64,000 bases of DNA from Bacteroidales bacterium. GTDB taxonomy: Bacteria > Bacteroidota > Bacteroidia > Bacteroidales > F082. Under the pieces are notes generated by a model. It did not search any database. It saw nothing but the letters and a program-made list of their open reading frames with translations, and had not been told where the DNA came from. A program made the translations under genes and the position numbers. Position 1 is the first letter of the stretch. Each line of letters opens with the position of its first letter. The stretch covers positions 124,001 through 188,000 of the forward strand of contig JAKIVD010000001.1 of NCBI GenBank assembly GCA_021647205.1, read 5' to 3'. Below, one piece after another: positions 1-8,403 of the stretch.

Positions 1-200
1 CCCAACAGCAAATGAAAATGGTTTGGCATTAAACAATAAGCATAAATATTTGAAATGGGAAGGATAAATCGTGTTAGTTTGTTAAGGAAATATTGATAAT
101 CGTTTTCTGTTTTAAACATCAGTTCATTCCCAACAGTCTTGTTGTAAATATGATAAGTCTCACCGAATAACAACACCTCGGATTGATTTGCTTTTTCCAT
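1..200 (-). CDS. REP-associated tyrosine transposase (RAYT), 5' part, cut by window edge
   Basis: The reverse strand from an ATG at 200 reads 66 codons without a stop and runs off the left edge. The peptide has the Y1-transposase (IS200-like, RAYT/TnpA_REP) N-terminus: a GETYHIYNKTV segment near residue 14 and, near residue 60, YAYCLMPNHFHLLL, which carries the His-hydrophobic-His (HFH) metal-binding motif after the family's 'MPNH' signature. Proteins of this family are single-strand nucleases that act on REP palindromes and are usually present as one immobile copy next to them. Four palindromes lie immediately upstream (242-492), as expected. The catalytic tyrosine would lie beyond the edge, so intactness cannot be judged. 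Confidence 0.85.
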   Translation of the reverse strand, partial: MEKANQSEVLLFGETYHIYNKTVGNELMFKTENDYQYFLNKLTRFILPISNIYAYCLMPNHFHLLL

Positions 201-241
201 GTACAGTGGGAATTTAGACGTAAAGCTACGATTTTTTACCA

Positions 242-275
242 AACCTGTTAAGTGGTCTTTTGCACTCAGCAGGTT
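242..275. repeat. REP-like palindrome, type A copy 1
   Basis: Imperfect hairpin: the arm AACCTGTTAAGTG faces GCACTCAGCAGGTT across the loop GTCTTTT. Copy 2 at 379-412 has the same loop and nearly the same arms. It lies between the RAYT start and the other palindromes. Confidence 0.75.
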
Positions 276-341
276 GAAAAATAGTAAATTGTTCATCACC
301 AGTTTTGCACTCTGCATCTTGCAGGCTTCTTTTCTTTTTTC

Positions 342-373
342 AATCCGCTAAGTCCAGGGCGACTTAGCGGATT
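342..373. repeat. REP-like palindrome, type B copy 1
   Basis: Perfect 12-bp arms AATCCGCTAAGT / ACTTAGCGGATT around an 8-base loop. It belongs with 461-492 (type B) and alternates with the type A palindromes, giving an A-B-A-B order as in BIME/REPIN clusters. Confidence 0.75.
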
Positions 374-378
374 TACCA

Positions 379-412
379 AACCTGCTACGTGGTCTTTTGC
401 ACTTAGCAGGTT
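379..412. repeat. REP-like palindrome, type A copy 2
   Basis: Arms AACCTGCTACGTG / GCACTTAGCAGGTT with the same GTCTTTT loop as the copy at 242-275. It begins 5 bases after the type B palindrome ends. Confidence 0.75.
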
Positions 413-460
413 GAGATTTTTACAGAAACTTTTATCTCAATAAGCTGAATACAATATTTC

Positions 461-492
461 GACCCGCTAAGAGCAAGGCCACTTAGCGGGTC
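461..492. repeat. REP-like palindrome, type B copy 2
   Basis: Perfect 11-bp arms GACCCGCTAAG / CTTAGCGGGTC around a 10-base loop. It also lies just past the 3' end of the cysteate synthase-like gene on the minus strand, so it could act in 3'-end formation, although no T-run follows. Confidence 0.7.
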
Positions 493-514
493 AGATTATG
501 TTGTTTAAGAACTC

Positions 515-1807
515 TTAAAACAGCCCTGCCAACTTTTCAAAAACTTCTTTTTCGTCGGCATCAATATCAAAAACAAGTTTTGGCTGAAGGTAGAAAAGTT
601 CATTCTCCCGCTTAAACCTTTGTTCACCGCCACCGGTGATGTTCAGCATGATAAGGGCATCCTTTTCAACTTTGTTTGCATCAACAGCATCAACCAAAGA
701 AGCAGTAGCCACAGCTGCCGCCGGATGGATGTCGATGCCTTCCGATTCCAAAAACAGTTTTGCCGCCAACCTCCCTTCTTTGTTGTGCACAATCATCACT
801 TCACCGCCGGTGTCCGTCAGGGCATCGTACAAACCACCAAAGAGGGCGTAAGGTGGTTTTCTGTTTGATAAAACCTTGGCATCAATTTCTTCCACCTGTT
901 TGCGGGCGATACGGTTGTCGAAGGGGAGCATCTCCCTTGAGCCGGCTCCCCAGGCATCGTAAATGGGATGGAAGGGGAAGTTCTGCGAAACCATGAGTTT
1001 CATTTTTTGTTGACCAAAACGGCCGTCCTCCAGAAATCGCAGGTTGGCTTCCCAGGCAGCAATGGCACCCGTACCACTGCCCACCGACTGGAAATAAAAT
1101 TCGGGAATTTCGCCAATTGTGGTGACTGCCGACAGTACTGTTGTTCCCATCCCATCGCGACGGGCAACATTTTTGGCGCCCCCTTCGGCATAAAACTTAT
1201 CCATTTTACAGGCGATATTCGACAAATGGATGGCATCGAAATAATCGCCTCCCGAGCGGCTGGCAATCAGTTTCACACAATCGTCAATGGGTGTGTTGAA
1301 CCACAGCGCATCCAGATTGTCTTCGGGAACGCTGAGCAACAAAGGGATTTTATTGTCGGAACAAACCCGGGCAAAAGCACGGGCTGTATTGCCTGCCGAA
1401 GCCACCACCAACACTTTGTCCGACTGGCTGTTTTCGCGGGCACAGACCGAAAATGATTCTGTTTCTTTAAAGGAACAGGTGCTCATTTCGATACCTTTCT
1501 CGGGCCAGTAGCCGCTGAAGGTAATCCACAGGTTTGTTAATCCCAATAATTTTGAAAGCCCCTCACTTTTGTAAGTGACAGGTGCATAAGAACCTCGTAA
1601 GGATTTTTGAACGGGCAACCAGTCGGCGAATTGGTACAGACCGAATTCTTTGTTTCTCACCTCCAATTGCTTCTTCTCATAAACAGCCCTGATGAGGCCG
1701 GGTTTGTCTTCACCGGGGGCATCGAGCAACCAGCCGGTGTCATCAAATATTTTTCCTGAAGCAATAGATTGCAGTCTGTAATTGGTTTTGGGGATGGAAA
1801 GGGTCAT
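515..1807 (-). CDS. Cysteate synthase-like PLP enzyme (threonine synthase fold)
   Basis: A 430-residue fold-type II PLP enzyme. SFKE (Lys114) is the expected Schiff-base lysine, SAGNTARA (137-144) is the substrate-loop motif, and a glycine-rich phosphate cup (QSVGSGTGAIAA) follows. Length and motifs fit the cysteate synthase branch (EC 2.5.1.76: O-phosphoserine plus sulfite to L-cysteate) better than true threonine synthase, which has SFKDR. Methanosarcina uses cysteate for coenzyme M; Bacteroidota use it for sulfonolipids of the capnine/sulfobacin type. The acyltransferase that would use cysteate is not in the window. Monocistronic, with a TACTTTTG box at 1834-1841. Threonine synthase-like activity is the main alternative. 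Confidence 0.75.
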   Translation of the reverse strand: MTLSIPKTNYRLQSIASGKIFDDTGWLLDAPGEDKPGLIRAVYEKKQLEVRNKEFGLYQFADWLPVQKSLRGSYAPVTYKSEGLSKLLGLTNLWITFSGYWPEKGIEMSTCSFKETESFSVCARENSQSDKVLVVASAGNTARAFARVCSDNKIPLLLSVPEDNLDALWFNTPIDDCVKLIASRSGGDYFDAIHLSNIACKMDKFYAEGGAKNVARRDGMGTTVLSAVTTIGEIPEFYFQSVGSGTGAIAAWEANLRFLEDGRFGQQKMKLMVSQNFPFHPIYDAWGAGSREMLPFDNRIARKQVEEIDAKVLSNRKPPYALFGGLYDALTDTGGEVMIVHNKEGRLAAKLFLESEGIDIHPAAAVATASLVDAVDANKVEKDALIMLNITGGGEQRFKRENELFYLQPKLVFDIDADEKEVFEKLAGLF

Positions 1808-1833
1808 GGTTTAGCTTTCACTTTAATGGGGTA

Positions 1834-1841
1834 CAAAAGTA
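1834..1841 (-). promoter_or_regulatory. -7 box of the cysteate synthase-like gene
   Basis: TACTTTTG on the minus strand matches the Bacteroidota -7 consensus TAnnTTTG. It ends 26 bases before the ATG at 1807. Confidence 0.6.
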
Positions 1842-1948
1842 GGAAAACAGGAATAACCTCGCCGGTTAATTTGTGGCAGCTTAATCAGGCTGCTCCACAG
1901 TTGGGGTACTGCCAATAGTATTGAACAATGCAATAATTGTCATGCAGA

Positions 1949-1973
1949 TTTTGTTGGTGGGGACACCAACAAA
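1949..1973. repeat. Intergenic palindrome (TTTGTTGGTG / CACCAACAAA)
   Basis: Near-perfect 10-bp arms around a 4-base centre in the noncoding stretch between pntB and the cysteate synthase-like gene. No other copy was noticed in the window. It could be the end signal of the pnt transcript or a dispersed repeat. Confidence 0.5.
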
Positions 1974-2063
1974 GGAAAAGGATGAACGACTGAGAAAACC
2001 CCAAAGAGAAAGTCTCTGCACCCGGGGGATTTCTCCCAGCGGTCGAAACGACAGAATTAAGGT

Positions 2064-3485
2064 TTACAACTCCTTAATTTCGCTTACCAGTGCCTGGATA
2101 CTGTCTTTGGCATTGCCAAACAGCATGCGGGTTTTGTTGTTAAAAAACAGGAAGTTCTCGATGCCGGCGTAGCCTTTGCCCATTCCGCGTTTCATCACGA
2201 TGATGTTTTTGGATTCATGGGCATTGATGATGGGCATGCCATAAATCGGGCTTGACGGATCGTCGAGGGCAGCGGGGTTTACCACGTCGTTGGCACCGAT
2301 GACGATGGTAACATCCGTATTGGGCATATCGGGGTTGATGTCGTCCATCTCCACCAGTTTGGTGTAGGGCACATCGGCTTCGGCAAGCAAAACATTCATG
2401 TGTCCGGGCATACGTCCGGCAACGGGATGGATGGCAAATTTAACTTCAACACCTTTGCCTTCAAGCAGTTTAACCAGGTCGTTGCAGGCATATTGCGCCT
2501 GGGCAACCGCCAGTCCGTAACCGGGGACAATCACAACATTTTGCGAGTAGCTAAGTAAAACCGCGGCATCGCTCAGCGTAATTTCTTTTATTGATCCGTG
2601 TTCTTTGTCAATGCCTGCCCCGCCACCACCAAATGCACCCACAATAACATTCAGCAACGAACGGTTCATGGCCTTTGTCATCAGCAGGGTTAAAATAGCG
2701 CCTGCCGAACCCACAAAAATACCACCCAAAATCATGGCCTGGTTGTGATAAATAAAACCGGCCATCGCGGCAGCAATACCGGTCAATGCATTTAGCAGGG
2801 AAATAACGACGGGCATGTCGGCACCCCCGATGGGCATCACAAACATGACACCGTAAACGAGGGCCAGTGCCAGTAAAATGTACGAAAGCAGGGTTTGCAT
2901 GCCGGGATCAAGATCGACAACAAGCATGTAGGTTGTCAGGGCCGCAATAATAAGAAGCAGAGCCACATTGAAATACTTCACCCATCCGGCAAAAATATCC
3001 CCTACTTTTCCATCAAGTTTGCCATAAGCAATCATGCTTCCGCTGAAGGCGATGGTACCTATAATCAGCCCGAGCAAAGTAACCAATGCCGAGGTATTCT
3101 CCGGGTTGGAGTATTCCATCAACGCCACCAAAGCCGAAGCTGCACCACCGGTTGCATTAAAAAAGGAAACCAATTGGGGCATGGCCGTCATTTTAATCCG
3201 CCGGGCAATAATGGCACCCAAAACGCTTCCCACTGCAATGGCAATAACAATGACGACCACATTCGTCATGCCAATGGTACTTCCATCTGCATCGCGATGT
3301 AAAAACAGGGTGGTAATCATGGCCAGCACCATTCCGCCACCGGCCCATAAATTCCCTTTCTTGGCCGATTCGGGATGGCTCATCAGTTTTAAACCAAAAA
3401 CAAAAAGTACGGCAGCAATCAGGTAGCTGATTTCAAGGATAACATCGCCGCTGCTAATTCCGAGGTCTTGTAAAGTTGTATTCAT
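2064..3485 (-). CDS. pntB: NAD(P) transhydrogenase subunit beta
   Basis: A 473-residue subunit of the proton-translocating transhydrogenase, which moves hydride between NADH and NADP+ using the proton gradient and so supplies NADPH. About nine hydrophobic segments fill residues 1-290. The NADP(H)-binding domain III follows, with the GYGLAVAQAQ loop, the GANDVVNPAA motif, and RGMGKGYAGIENFLFF plus KTRMLFGNAK near the C-terminus. It begins 3 bases after the stop of the small alpha-2 gene. The locus has the three-polypeptide layout (PntAA, PntAB, PntB). Confidence 0.95.
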   Translation of the reverse strand: MNTTLQDLGISSGDVILEISYLIAAVLFVFGLKLMSHPESAKKGNLWAGGGMVLAMITTLFLHRDADGSTIGMTNVVVIVIAIAVGSVLGAIIARRIKMTAMPQLVSFFNATGGAASALVALMEYSNPENTSALVTLLGLIIGTIAFSGSMIAYGKLDGKVGDIFAGWVKYFNVALLLIIAALTTYMLVVDLDPGMQTLLSYILLALALVYGVMFVMPIGGADMPVVISLLNALTGIAAAMAGFIYHNQAMILGGIFVGSAGAILTLLMTKAMNRSLLNVIVGAFGGGGAGIDKEHGSIKEITLSDAAVLLSYSQNVVIVPGYGLAVAQAQYACNDLVKLLEGKGVEVKFAIHPVAGRMPGHMNVLLAEADVPYTKLVEMDDINPDMPNTDVTIVIGANDVVNPAALDDPSSPIYGMPIINAHESKNIIVMKRGMGKGYAGIENFLFFNNKTRMLFGNAKDSIQALVSEIKEL

Positions 3486-3488
3486 GGC

Positions 3489-3809
3489 CTACTTTTTTTT
3501 CTTTTTCTTAAACATATCGAGCATGCGGTCGGTCACCACAAAACCACCCACTACATTGAGTGTTCCGAAGATAACGGCAAAAATGCCGAGGATGAGATTG
3601 AGACTGATTCCTGACGAGAGATCGGTGTGCCCCAACAGGATAATGCCACCGATAATGATAACACCGCTAATGGCATTGGCCCCCGACATCAGCGGGGTGT
3701 GCAATACGGAGGGCACATTGGAGATGACCTCCACCCCGAGAAAAATGGAGAGGACGATAACAAAAATCGTCTCCTTGTTTTGATAAAAATAAACCAGAAA
3801 ATCTTCCAT
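3489..3809 (-). CDS. pntAB: NAD(P) transhydrogenase alpha-2 (membrane) subunit
   Basis: 106 residues with three hydrophobic helices, containing the conserved stretch VEVISNVPSVLHTPLMSGANAISG of the split alpha subunit's membrane domain. In E. coli this is the C-terminal part of PntA; here it is a separate polypeptide, as in many non-enterobacteria. It lies 3 bases upstream of pntB. The C-terminus ends in a run of lysines (KKKKKK), which is unusual but does not affect the core. Confidence 0.93.
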   Translation of the reverse strand: MEDFLVYFYQNKETIFVIVLSIFLGVEVISNVPSVLHTPLMSGANAISGVIIIGGIILLGHTDLSSGISLNLILGIFAVIFGTLNVVGGFVVTDRMLDMFKKKKKK

Positions 3810-3895
3810 GTCTTTTATTGGTTAAATGTTGATTATTTATTGCGAACTAAATAATTAGAACGTATCCTCCTTAGTGAGAACTATCTGCTATTCTC

Positions 3896-4019
3896 GTTAT
3901 TGCGAACACAGCGCGAAAGCTTGCAGCGTAGTGTGGGGCAATCTCGCTTTTAGCAGGGAATCAATTGAGATTGCTTCGCGCCAACACACAAACCCGGCGC
4001 TCCGGGCTCGCAAAGACGG
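3896..4019. repeat. Intergenic inverted-repeat element between pntAA and pntAB
   Basis: The left half runs GTTATTGCGAACACAGCGCG...GGCAATCTC. The right half reads GAGATTGCTTCGCGCC...GCTCGCAAAGAC, its diverged reverse complement. The ends resemble the widespread 'GTCATTGCGAGC...GAAGCAATCTC' intergenic repeat known from many bacterial genomes. It fills most of the 218-bp gap that splits the transhydrogenase operon, so the transcript would carry a large hairpin between alpha-1 and alpha-2. Confidence 0.65.
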
Positions 4020-4027
4020 TGGTGAAG

Positions 4028-5155
4028 TCATGCTTTATAATAATCCTTCAAGCGGTCGCTCACTATTTCTTTGTTGTGAATCATGCAGGTACCTTTTACG
4101 ATTTCATCTTCAAAATTCATTTGAAGCCCACCGTTTTCGTCAATCATTATTTTCAGGAAATTGGCCAGGTTGTTGCCGTACATCCGGCTGGCATCGTTGG
4201 GCATATCGGAAGGGTAATTTGATTTTCCAATTATCGTAACCCCTTCCCTGACAACTGTTTTATTGTCCTCGCTTAATTCGCAATTGCCTCCCGACGAGGC
4301 GGCAAGGTCAACAATTACCGAGCCGGCTTTCATGGCTTCAAGCGTGTGTTTTTCGATAAGTAGCGGGGCTTTTCTTCCCGGTATCTGGGCGGTGCAAATT
4401 ATAACATTTGAAGCAGCGGCGTGGTCATGAATCAGTTGTTTTTGTTTCTTTTTAAAATCTTCGTCCTGCTCAACGGCATAACCCCCGGCAGCTGCATCAT
4501 CTTTGGCGCCTTCCACTTCCACAAACTTTCCACCCAAGCTCTCCACCTGTTCTTTCACAGCGGCCCTTACGTCGAACACTTCAACAACAGCACCCAGTTT
4601 TCGTGCAATGGCAATGGCCTGCAATCCGGCCACACCGGCACCCAGTATCAGTACTTTCGCAGGGCGGATGGTTCCTGCCGCCGTCATGAACATCGGGAAA
4701 AAGTTGGGTAAATGCATGGCCGCATCCAGCACTGCTTTGTAACCCGAAATGGTAGCCATCGAGGATAAAATATCCATGGCCTGTCCACGGGTTGTGCGTG
4801 GAATTAAATCCATGCTGAAATACGTTTGTTCCGTTTTCAGCAGCTTTTCAAGCTCTTCTTTTTCGCTTAAAGGGTTAAATACGCTGATTACAACCTGTCC
4901 TTTCCGTAATTTACCAAGGGTGTCGGCGGGCGGTGTATTGATGGACAAAAGAACATCTGCTTTTGCGATGACTTCGTCCCTGCTACCCAAAGAGGCACCC
5001 GCATCGCTATATTCACTATCAGCAGCGATAGCACGGATTCCGGCGCCTTTTTCAACCCAAAAATCAACTTTTAATTTTGACAGGACCTTGGTAGTCTCGG
5101 GCAAAATGCTAACCCTGTTTTCAAACCCCGGTTCTTGTAAAACTCCGATTTTCAT
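4028..5155 (-). CDS. pntAA: NAD(P) transhydrogenase alpha-1 subunit (NAD-binding)
   Basis: 375 residues, soluble domain I of transhydrogenase, related to alanine dehydrogenase. The N-terminal KIGVLQEPGFENRVSILP is the family start. The RTTRGQAMD loop near residue 127 corresponds to the RQD loop that contacts domain III, and GAGVAGLQAI near 172 is the Rossmann NAD site. It lacks the membrane helices, which are on the separate alpha-2 gene 218 bases downstream, beyond a repeat element. A TACTTTTG box lies 20 bases upstream of the ATG. Confidence 0.95.
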   Translation of the reverse strand: MKIGVLQEPGFENRVSILPETTKVLSKLKVDFWVEKGAGIRAIAADSEYSDAGASLGSRDEVIAKADVLLSINTPPADTLGKLRKGQVVISVFNPLSEKEELEKLLKTEQTYFSMDLIPRTTRGQAMDILSSMATISGYKAVLDAAMHLPNFFPMFMTAAGTIRPAKVLILGAGVAGLQAIAIARKLGAVVEVFDVRAAVKEQVESLGGKFVEVEGAKDDAAAGGYAVEQDEDFKKKQKQLIHDHAAASNVIICTAQIPGRKAPLLIEKHTLEAMKAGSVIVDLAASSGGNCELSEDNKTVVREGVTIIGKSNYPSDMPNDASRMYGNNLANFLKIMIDENGGLQMNFEDEIVKGTCMIHNKEIVSDRLKDYYKA

Positions 5156-5175
5156 ATCCTTATATTTGAGACCGC

Positions 5176-5183
5176 CAAAAGTA
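5176..5183 (-). promoter_or_regulatory. -7 box of the pnt operon
   Basis: TACTTTTG on the minus strand, 20 bases before the pntAA ATG, in the divergent region shared with slyD. Confidence 0.6.
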
Positions 5184-5240
5184 TACTAAATTCGAGAGAA
5201 TTGCAAATAATTTAAATCCATTCTAAATAAAAACTTTATT

Positions 5241-5248
5241 TACTTTTG
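5241..5248 (+). promoter_or_regulatory. -7 box of slyD
   Basis: TACTTTTG ends 31 bases before the slyD ATG at 5280. Confidence 0.6.
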
Positions 5249-5279
5249 CGGTGAATTAATTCGTAATAAAAATGAAGTC

Positions 5280-5912
5280 ATGAAAATAGATATGAATACC
5301 GTTGTTAGTCTGGCCTATAAAATCCATACCGATTCTCCGGACGGTGCCCTGATTGAGTTTGCTGATGAACAAAACCCCCGGGATTTGATTTTTGGTCTTG
5401 GGAAAAACATACCGGGTTTAGAGAAAAATCTGGCCGGCCTCCAAACGGGCGAAAGTTTCGATTTTAAATTGGATGAATCAGAAGCTTTTGGCGCTTTTCG
5501 ACAGGAGTTGATTGTGCACGTTCCAAAGTCGGCTTTTATTGTTGACGGTTTGCTCAGGGATGATTTGTTGGTTATCAACAACGAAATCAATATGATGGAC
5601 AATAGTGGAAAACCGGTGAAGGGAATTGTTCGCGAAGTAGGTAAAGAAGAAGTGGTGATGGATTTTAACCATGCACTGGCCGGAAAGAGCTTGTTTGTTA
5701 CGGGCAAAGTGATGTTGGTGCGAGCGGCTACTCAGGAGGATTTAAATCCTTCGGGTGGTTGTGGCTCGGGTTGTGGATGCAGCAGTAATACTGAAGAAAA
5801 CGGTTCTGCGGAAAGTCATAAGCATCAACACGAATACGAAGAAGATTGCCCGGCTTGCGGAAATCCTGCCGACCAAAGGGGCCAGGGCATTGGTAATTGC
5901 GGATGTGGATGA
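5280..5912 (+). CDS. slyD: FKBP-type peptidyl-prolyl isomerase, SlyD-like
   Basis: 210 residues. Residues 1-70 and 120-150 form the FKBP domain (FGLGKNIPGLEKNLAGLQTG, then DFNHALAGKSLFVTGKV), split by an insert-in-flap chaperone domain at about 70-120, the SlyD architecture. The tail from about 160 is rich in Cys and His (GGCGSGCGCSS, SHKHQHEYEEDCPACGN, GNCGCG), typical of SlyD metal-binding tails that bind nickel or zinc. Expected to be a cytosolic folding helper that may also supply metal. Monocistronic, with an own promoter. An ATG four codons downstream is an alternative start. Confidence 0.9.
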   Translation: MKIDMNTVVSLAYKIHTDSPDGALIEFADEQNPRDLIFGLGKNIPGLEKNLAGLQTGESFDFKLDESEAFGAFRQELIVHVPKSAFIVDGLLRDDLLVINNEINMMDNSGKPVKGIVREVGKEEVVMDFNHALAGKSLFVTGKVMLVRAATQEDLNPSGGCGSGCGCSSNTEENGSAESHKHQHEYEEDCPACGNPADQRGQGIGNCGCG

Positions 5913-6024
5913 GGTATTAGTGAGACGGGGGGCGGAAGACAGAAGTCGGGAGAGCGCTATGGTTTTAACAATTCCGGATTAAAACGGGCAACCAGTTCCT
6001 TGTTGTTTGCTTTTATCGGATGGC

Positions 6025-6058
6025 AACTTTTCCCAAAGCCCCGCATTTTGGAAAAGTT
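6025..6058. repeat. Palindrome of the ACTTTTCCAAAG family, copy 1
   Basis: AACTTTTCCCAAAG and TTTTGGAAAAGTT arms around a GC-rich loop, between the convergent slyD and Omp85 genes. Related palindromes occur at 49777-49805 and 55248-55278. The position between convergent stops would suit a bidirectional end signal, but no T-run is present. Confidence 0.6.
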
Positions 6059-6117
6059 AACAGTCAGCTATTCGTGGCCGGGAAGCTGTTACTTTTATTT
6101 ACCAGTTGCATTTTAGG

Positions 6118-7536
6118 TTAAATCGGTGCCACCAGGCCAATATTAAAACCGGTATTCCCCTGTTTGTTAATGGAAAACTCGAACCGAAACACCAAGTCAT
6201 AATAGGTTACAAAATCGATTCCGATTCCACCACCGAACAGCAGTTGGTTGGACAAGGGATTGTTTTCAGAATACAAATCATCTGCAGCATAACCCATATC
6301 GAAAAACAGATTGGAGTACAAGGCATAAAAAACTTTGCTGAATTTTTCTGTTTTTATCCAGCTCATGGTATGCACTTTTCGCGGGATAATTTCAAATTTC
6401 AGATTTGATTTGAAGAGGCCAAGCCGTTGACCGTCAATGGCAAAGCGTTCGTAACCCCTGATAATCATCCCGTTAAAACCAAATCCGGTGGTCAGAAAAT
6501 ATGGCTGGAAACCATCGTTGCTGTACATAAGTGATACGTTGTAAGCAAAATACCAGCGTTTGTGCAACCGAAGGTAGTGGTCGAGAGTAAAGCTGAGGCC
6601 CCAGGTGTTTACCTCCCCGTTCAAAATTCCCAGTCCTGTTTTTTCAAGACCGACATCAAAATAATACCCTGTTAAAGGATAGGGCGCATAATCGCGGAAA
6701 TCGTGTTTGTAAACATAATTAAGGATAAAATAGGTGTAAACCGTCCCACCATAAGTAAGGCTGGGGTTGAGCACCAAAAGCGAATCGTTAAATTCTGCAT
6801 GATTGACACCGATTGAAGCCGTGTGCAGGTAATTGAACTTCGGACGGAAAGTAAAATCAAGCTGACCAAAAACCTGTCGCAGTGCGTATTCATCGCCACC
6901 ATCAAAATAAACAAGCTTGTTGTCTTCGGTTGCATAATTGTACAAACGGTTGAACTGAAAACCACTAAAAACACCCATGCCGAAAAACTGGTTTTTGGTG
7001 AGGTAGGGGATGGTCCATTTTACGGCAAACTTTTTGTCGTATCCCCCCTGGACAATAAGATTCAGGAACTCCATCCTGCCCCTGAAATTTTCCACCCGAA
7101 CATCCAGCCCGTAGTTCAGCCTGCCGAAATCTTTTGATTCCAGCCAGGCATTCACATTCCGGTCGGCGAAAGAGAAACGCGGGATCGGCCAGATGTACCA
7201 GCGTTCAATCACTTCCACAGAGATGTCGAGCGCGGTATTGTTTTCATGCTTTGTAATGGTGACGAAATTAAAGAGCGACCTGTTCATCAGGTTCTGCCGG
7301 CTTTTTAGCAGGCGTTTTTCCAGTTCTTTCACCGGGAGCCGCTCACCGGAAAAGAATTCCAGTTCACGCAAAATGATGTGCTCCTTGGTTATTTTGTTTC
7401 CCTTGATTGAAATTTGCCCGACAAGAACTGTGGAGTCGCTTTCCGGTTTCGTGGTTCCGGGCGGAAGATTGCGCGCACCAAGCTGCGTTGCAACAGTTCC
7501 TGCCAGAAGAAGCACAAGCAAGCAAAAAAAACGCAT
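6118..7536 (-). CDS. Omp85/BamA-like outer membrane protein with one POTRA domain
   Basis: 472 residues with a cleavable signal peptide (about 1-21). Residues 38-115 look like a single POTRA repeat (GQISIKGNKITKEHIILREL, VKELEKRLLKSRQNLMNRSLFN). From about 125 to the end there are alternating aromatic beta-strands as in a surface-antigen 16-strand barrel, with the IIRGYERFAIDGQRL loop (cf. the VRGY motif of Omp85 barrels) near residue 385. It probably helps insert or export an outer-membrane or surface substrate. It follows the CBS gene with a 2-base gap, so the two are co-transcribed. Confidence 0.8.
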   Translation of the reverse strand: MRFFCLLVLLLAGTVATQLGARNLPPGTTKPESDSTVLVGQISIKGNKITKEHIILRELEFFSGERLPVKELEKRLLKSRQNLMNRSLFNFVTITKHENNTALDISVEVIERWYIWPIPRFSFADRNVNAWLESKDFGRLNYGLDVRVENFRGRMEFLNLIVQGGYDKKFAVKWTIPYLTKNQFFGMGVFSGFQFNRLYNYATEDNKLVYFDGGDEYALRQVFGQLDFTFRPKFNYLHTASIGVNHAEFNDSLLVLNPSLTYGGTVYTYFILNYVYKHDFRDYAPYPLTGYYFDVGLEKTGLGILNGEVNTWGLSFTLDHYLRLHKRWYFAYNVSLMYSNDGFQPYFLTTGFGFNGMIIRGYERFAIDGQRLGLFKSNLKFEIIPRKVHTMSWIKTEKFSKVFYALYSNLFFDMGYAADDLYSENNPLSNQLLFGGGIGIDFVTYYDLVFRFEFSINKQGNTGFNIGLVAPI

Positions 7537-7538
7537 GT

Positions 7539-8201
7539 TTAGATGTTAAGGTAATTCATAAACGAATCGAACCTTTCTTTCAGGTCTTCTTCATTCTCAT
7601 CGTTGCCAAACGAAGCCTTGATGAAATAATCGTAGCGGTCGAATGTTTGCAGCAGGGGGCCGATTTCGTTGGTGTTGAGTTTGAGCACCACATTAATTAA
7701 GGTAGAGTCGCTCCTGGTCAGAAGAAAAGTGCTCAACACCCTTGCATTGTTCGACTCGACAATATTGGCGATTTCGGTGAGGCTGTAATTATTCTGGCTC
7801 ATTTCGAGCACAAGGTAAGCCCCGGGAGAATCGACCGACAAGGTCCTGGCCAACTCACCCACCATGGTTTGTAAAGTGATGCATCCCAGGAAGCTTTCGT
7901 GATCGTCCACTACCGGAATCAGCGTGAGCTTGAATTCGGCGGCCAGTTTCAACACATCGAAAATATACTGGTGTTCATAAACAAAGGGGGTTTTTAAGGT
8001 CAGCCCGTGATTGCCCAGCGGTTCTTCAAAGTTGTTGAAACTGGTAATGTCCTGCTCGGAAATAAGCCCCAGGAAATTTTCGTTGTTGACAATGGGAAGG
8101 TGCGAAACCTTGTACTCGTCCATGCGGTTTAATGCATCCCGGCCCGTATCGGAGGTTTTAAGGGGCAACAACCATGCGCTTATCAGATTTCGTGCAATCA
8201 T
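7539..8201 (-). CDS. CBS-domain protein (AcuB-like)
   Basis: 220 residues: a tandem pair of CBS motifs (about 1-125; SHLPIVNNENFLGLISEQDI and LTLIPVVDDHESFLGCIT), then an ACT-like segment (about 128-195). Such modules bind adenosyl nucleotides and regulate a partner; no partner enzyme is fused. First gene of a pair with the Omp85 protein, spacing 2 bases. The co-transcription hints at a link between nucleotide state and envelope biogenesis, but this is inference. Confidence 0.82.
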   Translation of the reverse strand: MIARNLISAWLLPLKTSDTGRDALNRMDEYKVSHLPIVNNENFLGLISEQDITSFNNFEEPLGNHGLTLKTPFVYEHQYIFDVLKLAAEFKLTLIPVVDDHESFLGCITLQTMVGELARTLSVDSPGAYLVLEMSQNNYSLTEIANIVESNNARVLSTFLLTRSDSTLINVVLKLNTNEIGPLLQTFDRYDYFIKASFGNDENEEDLKERFDSFMNYLNI

Positions 8202-8403
8202 GCTAAATTTTTACTTATGTGGGATGAAATACCCGGGTTGATCAAAACGTTTGGTAAAAATATAAAATACTGCGGTTTGAAAACAATTCAACCTAATTAA
8301 TGTATGTGGGCAACAAACGAATATTCGTTTTAGAATAGATTACGCAATTCGGGAAATTACGCAGGTTTCCCGGATGGGAACCGGGCTTCCATTCCTTTTA
8401 ACC

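Noticed and set aside
1975-2055. Copy of the GTCATCCC...ATGAC intergenic element
   Set aside because: Some phrases match (GGGGGATTTCTC, GGTCGAAACGACAG), but both ends are too degenerate to call.
5755-5982. Alternative frame in the Cys-rich tail of slyD
   Set aside because: It is a shadow of the GC-rich tail; the SlyD frame explains the sequence.
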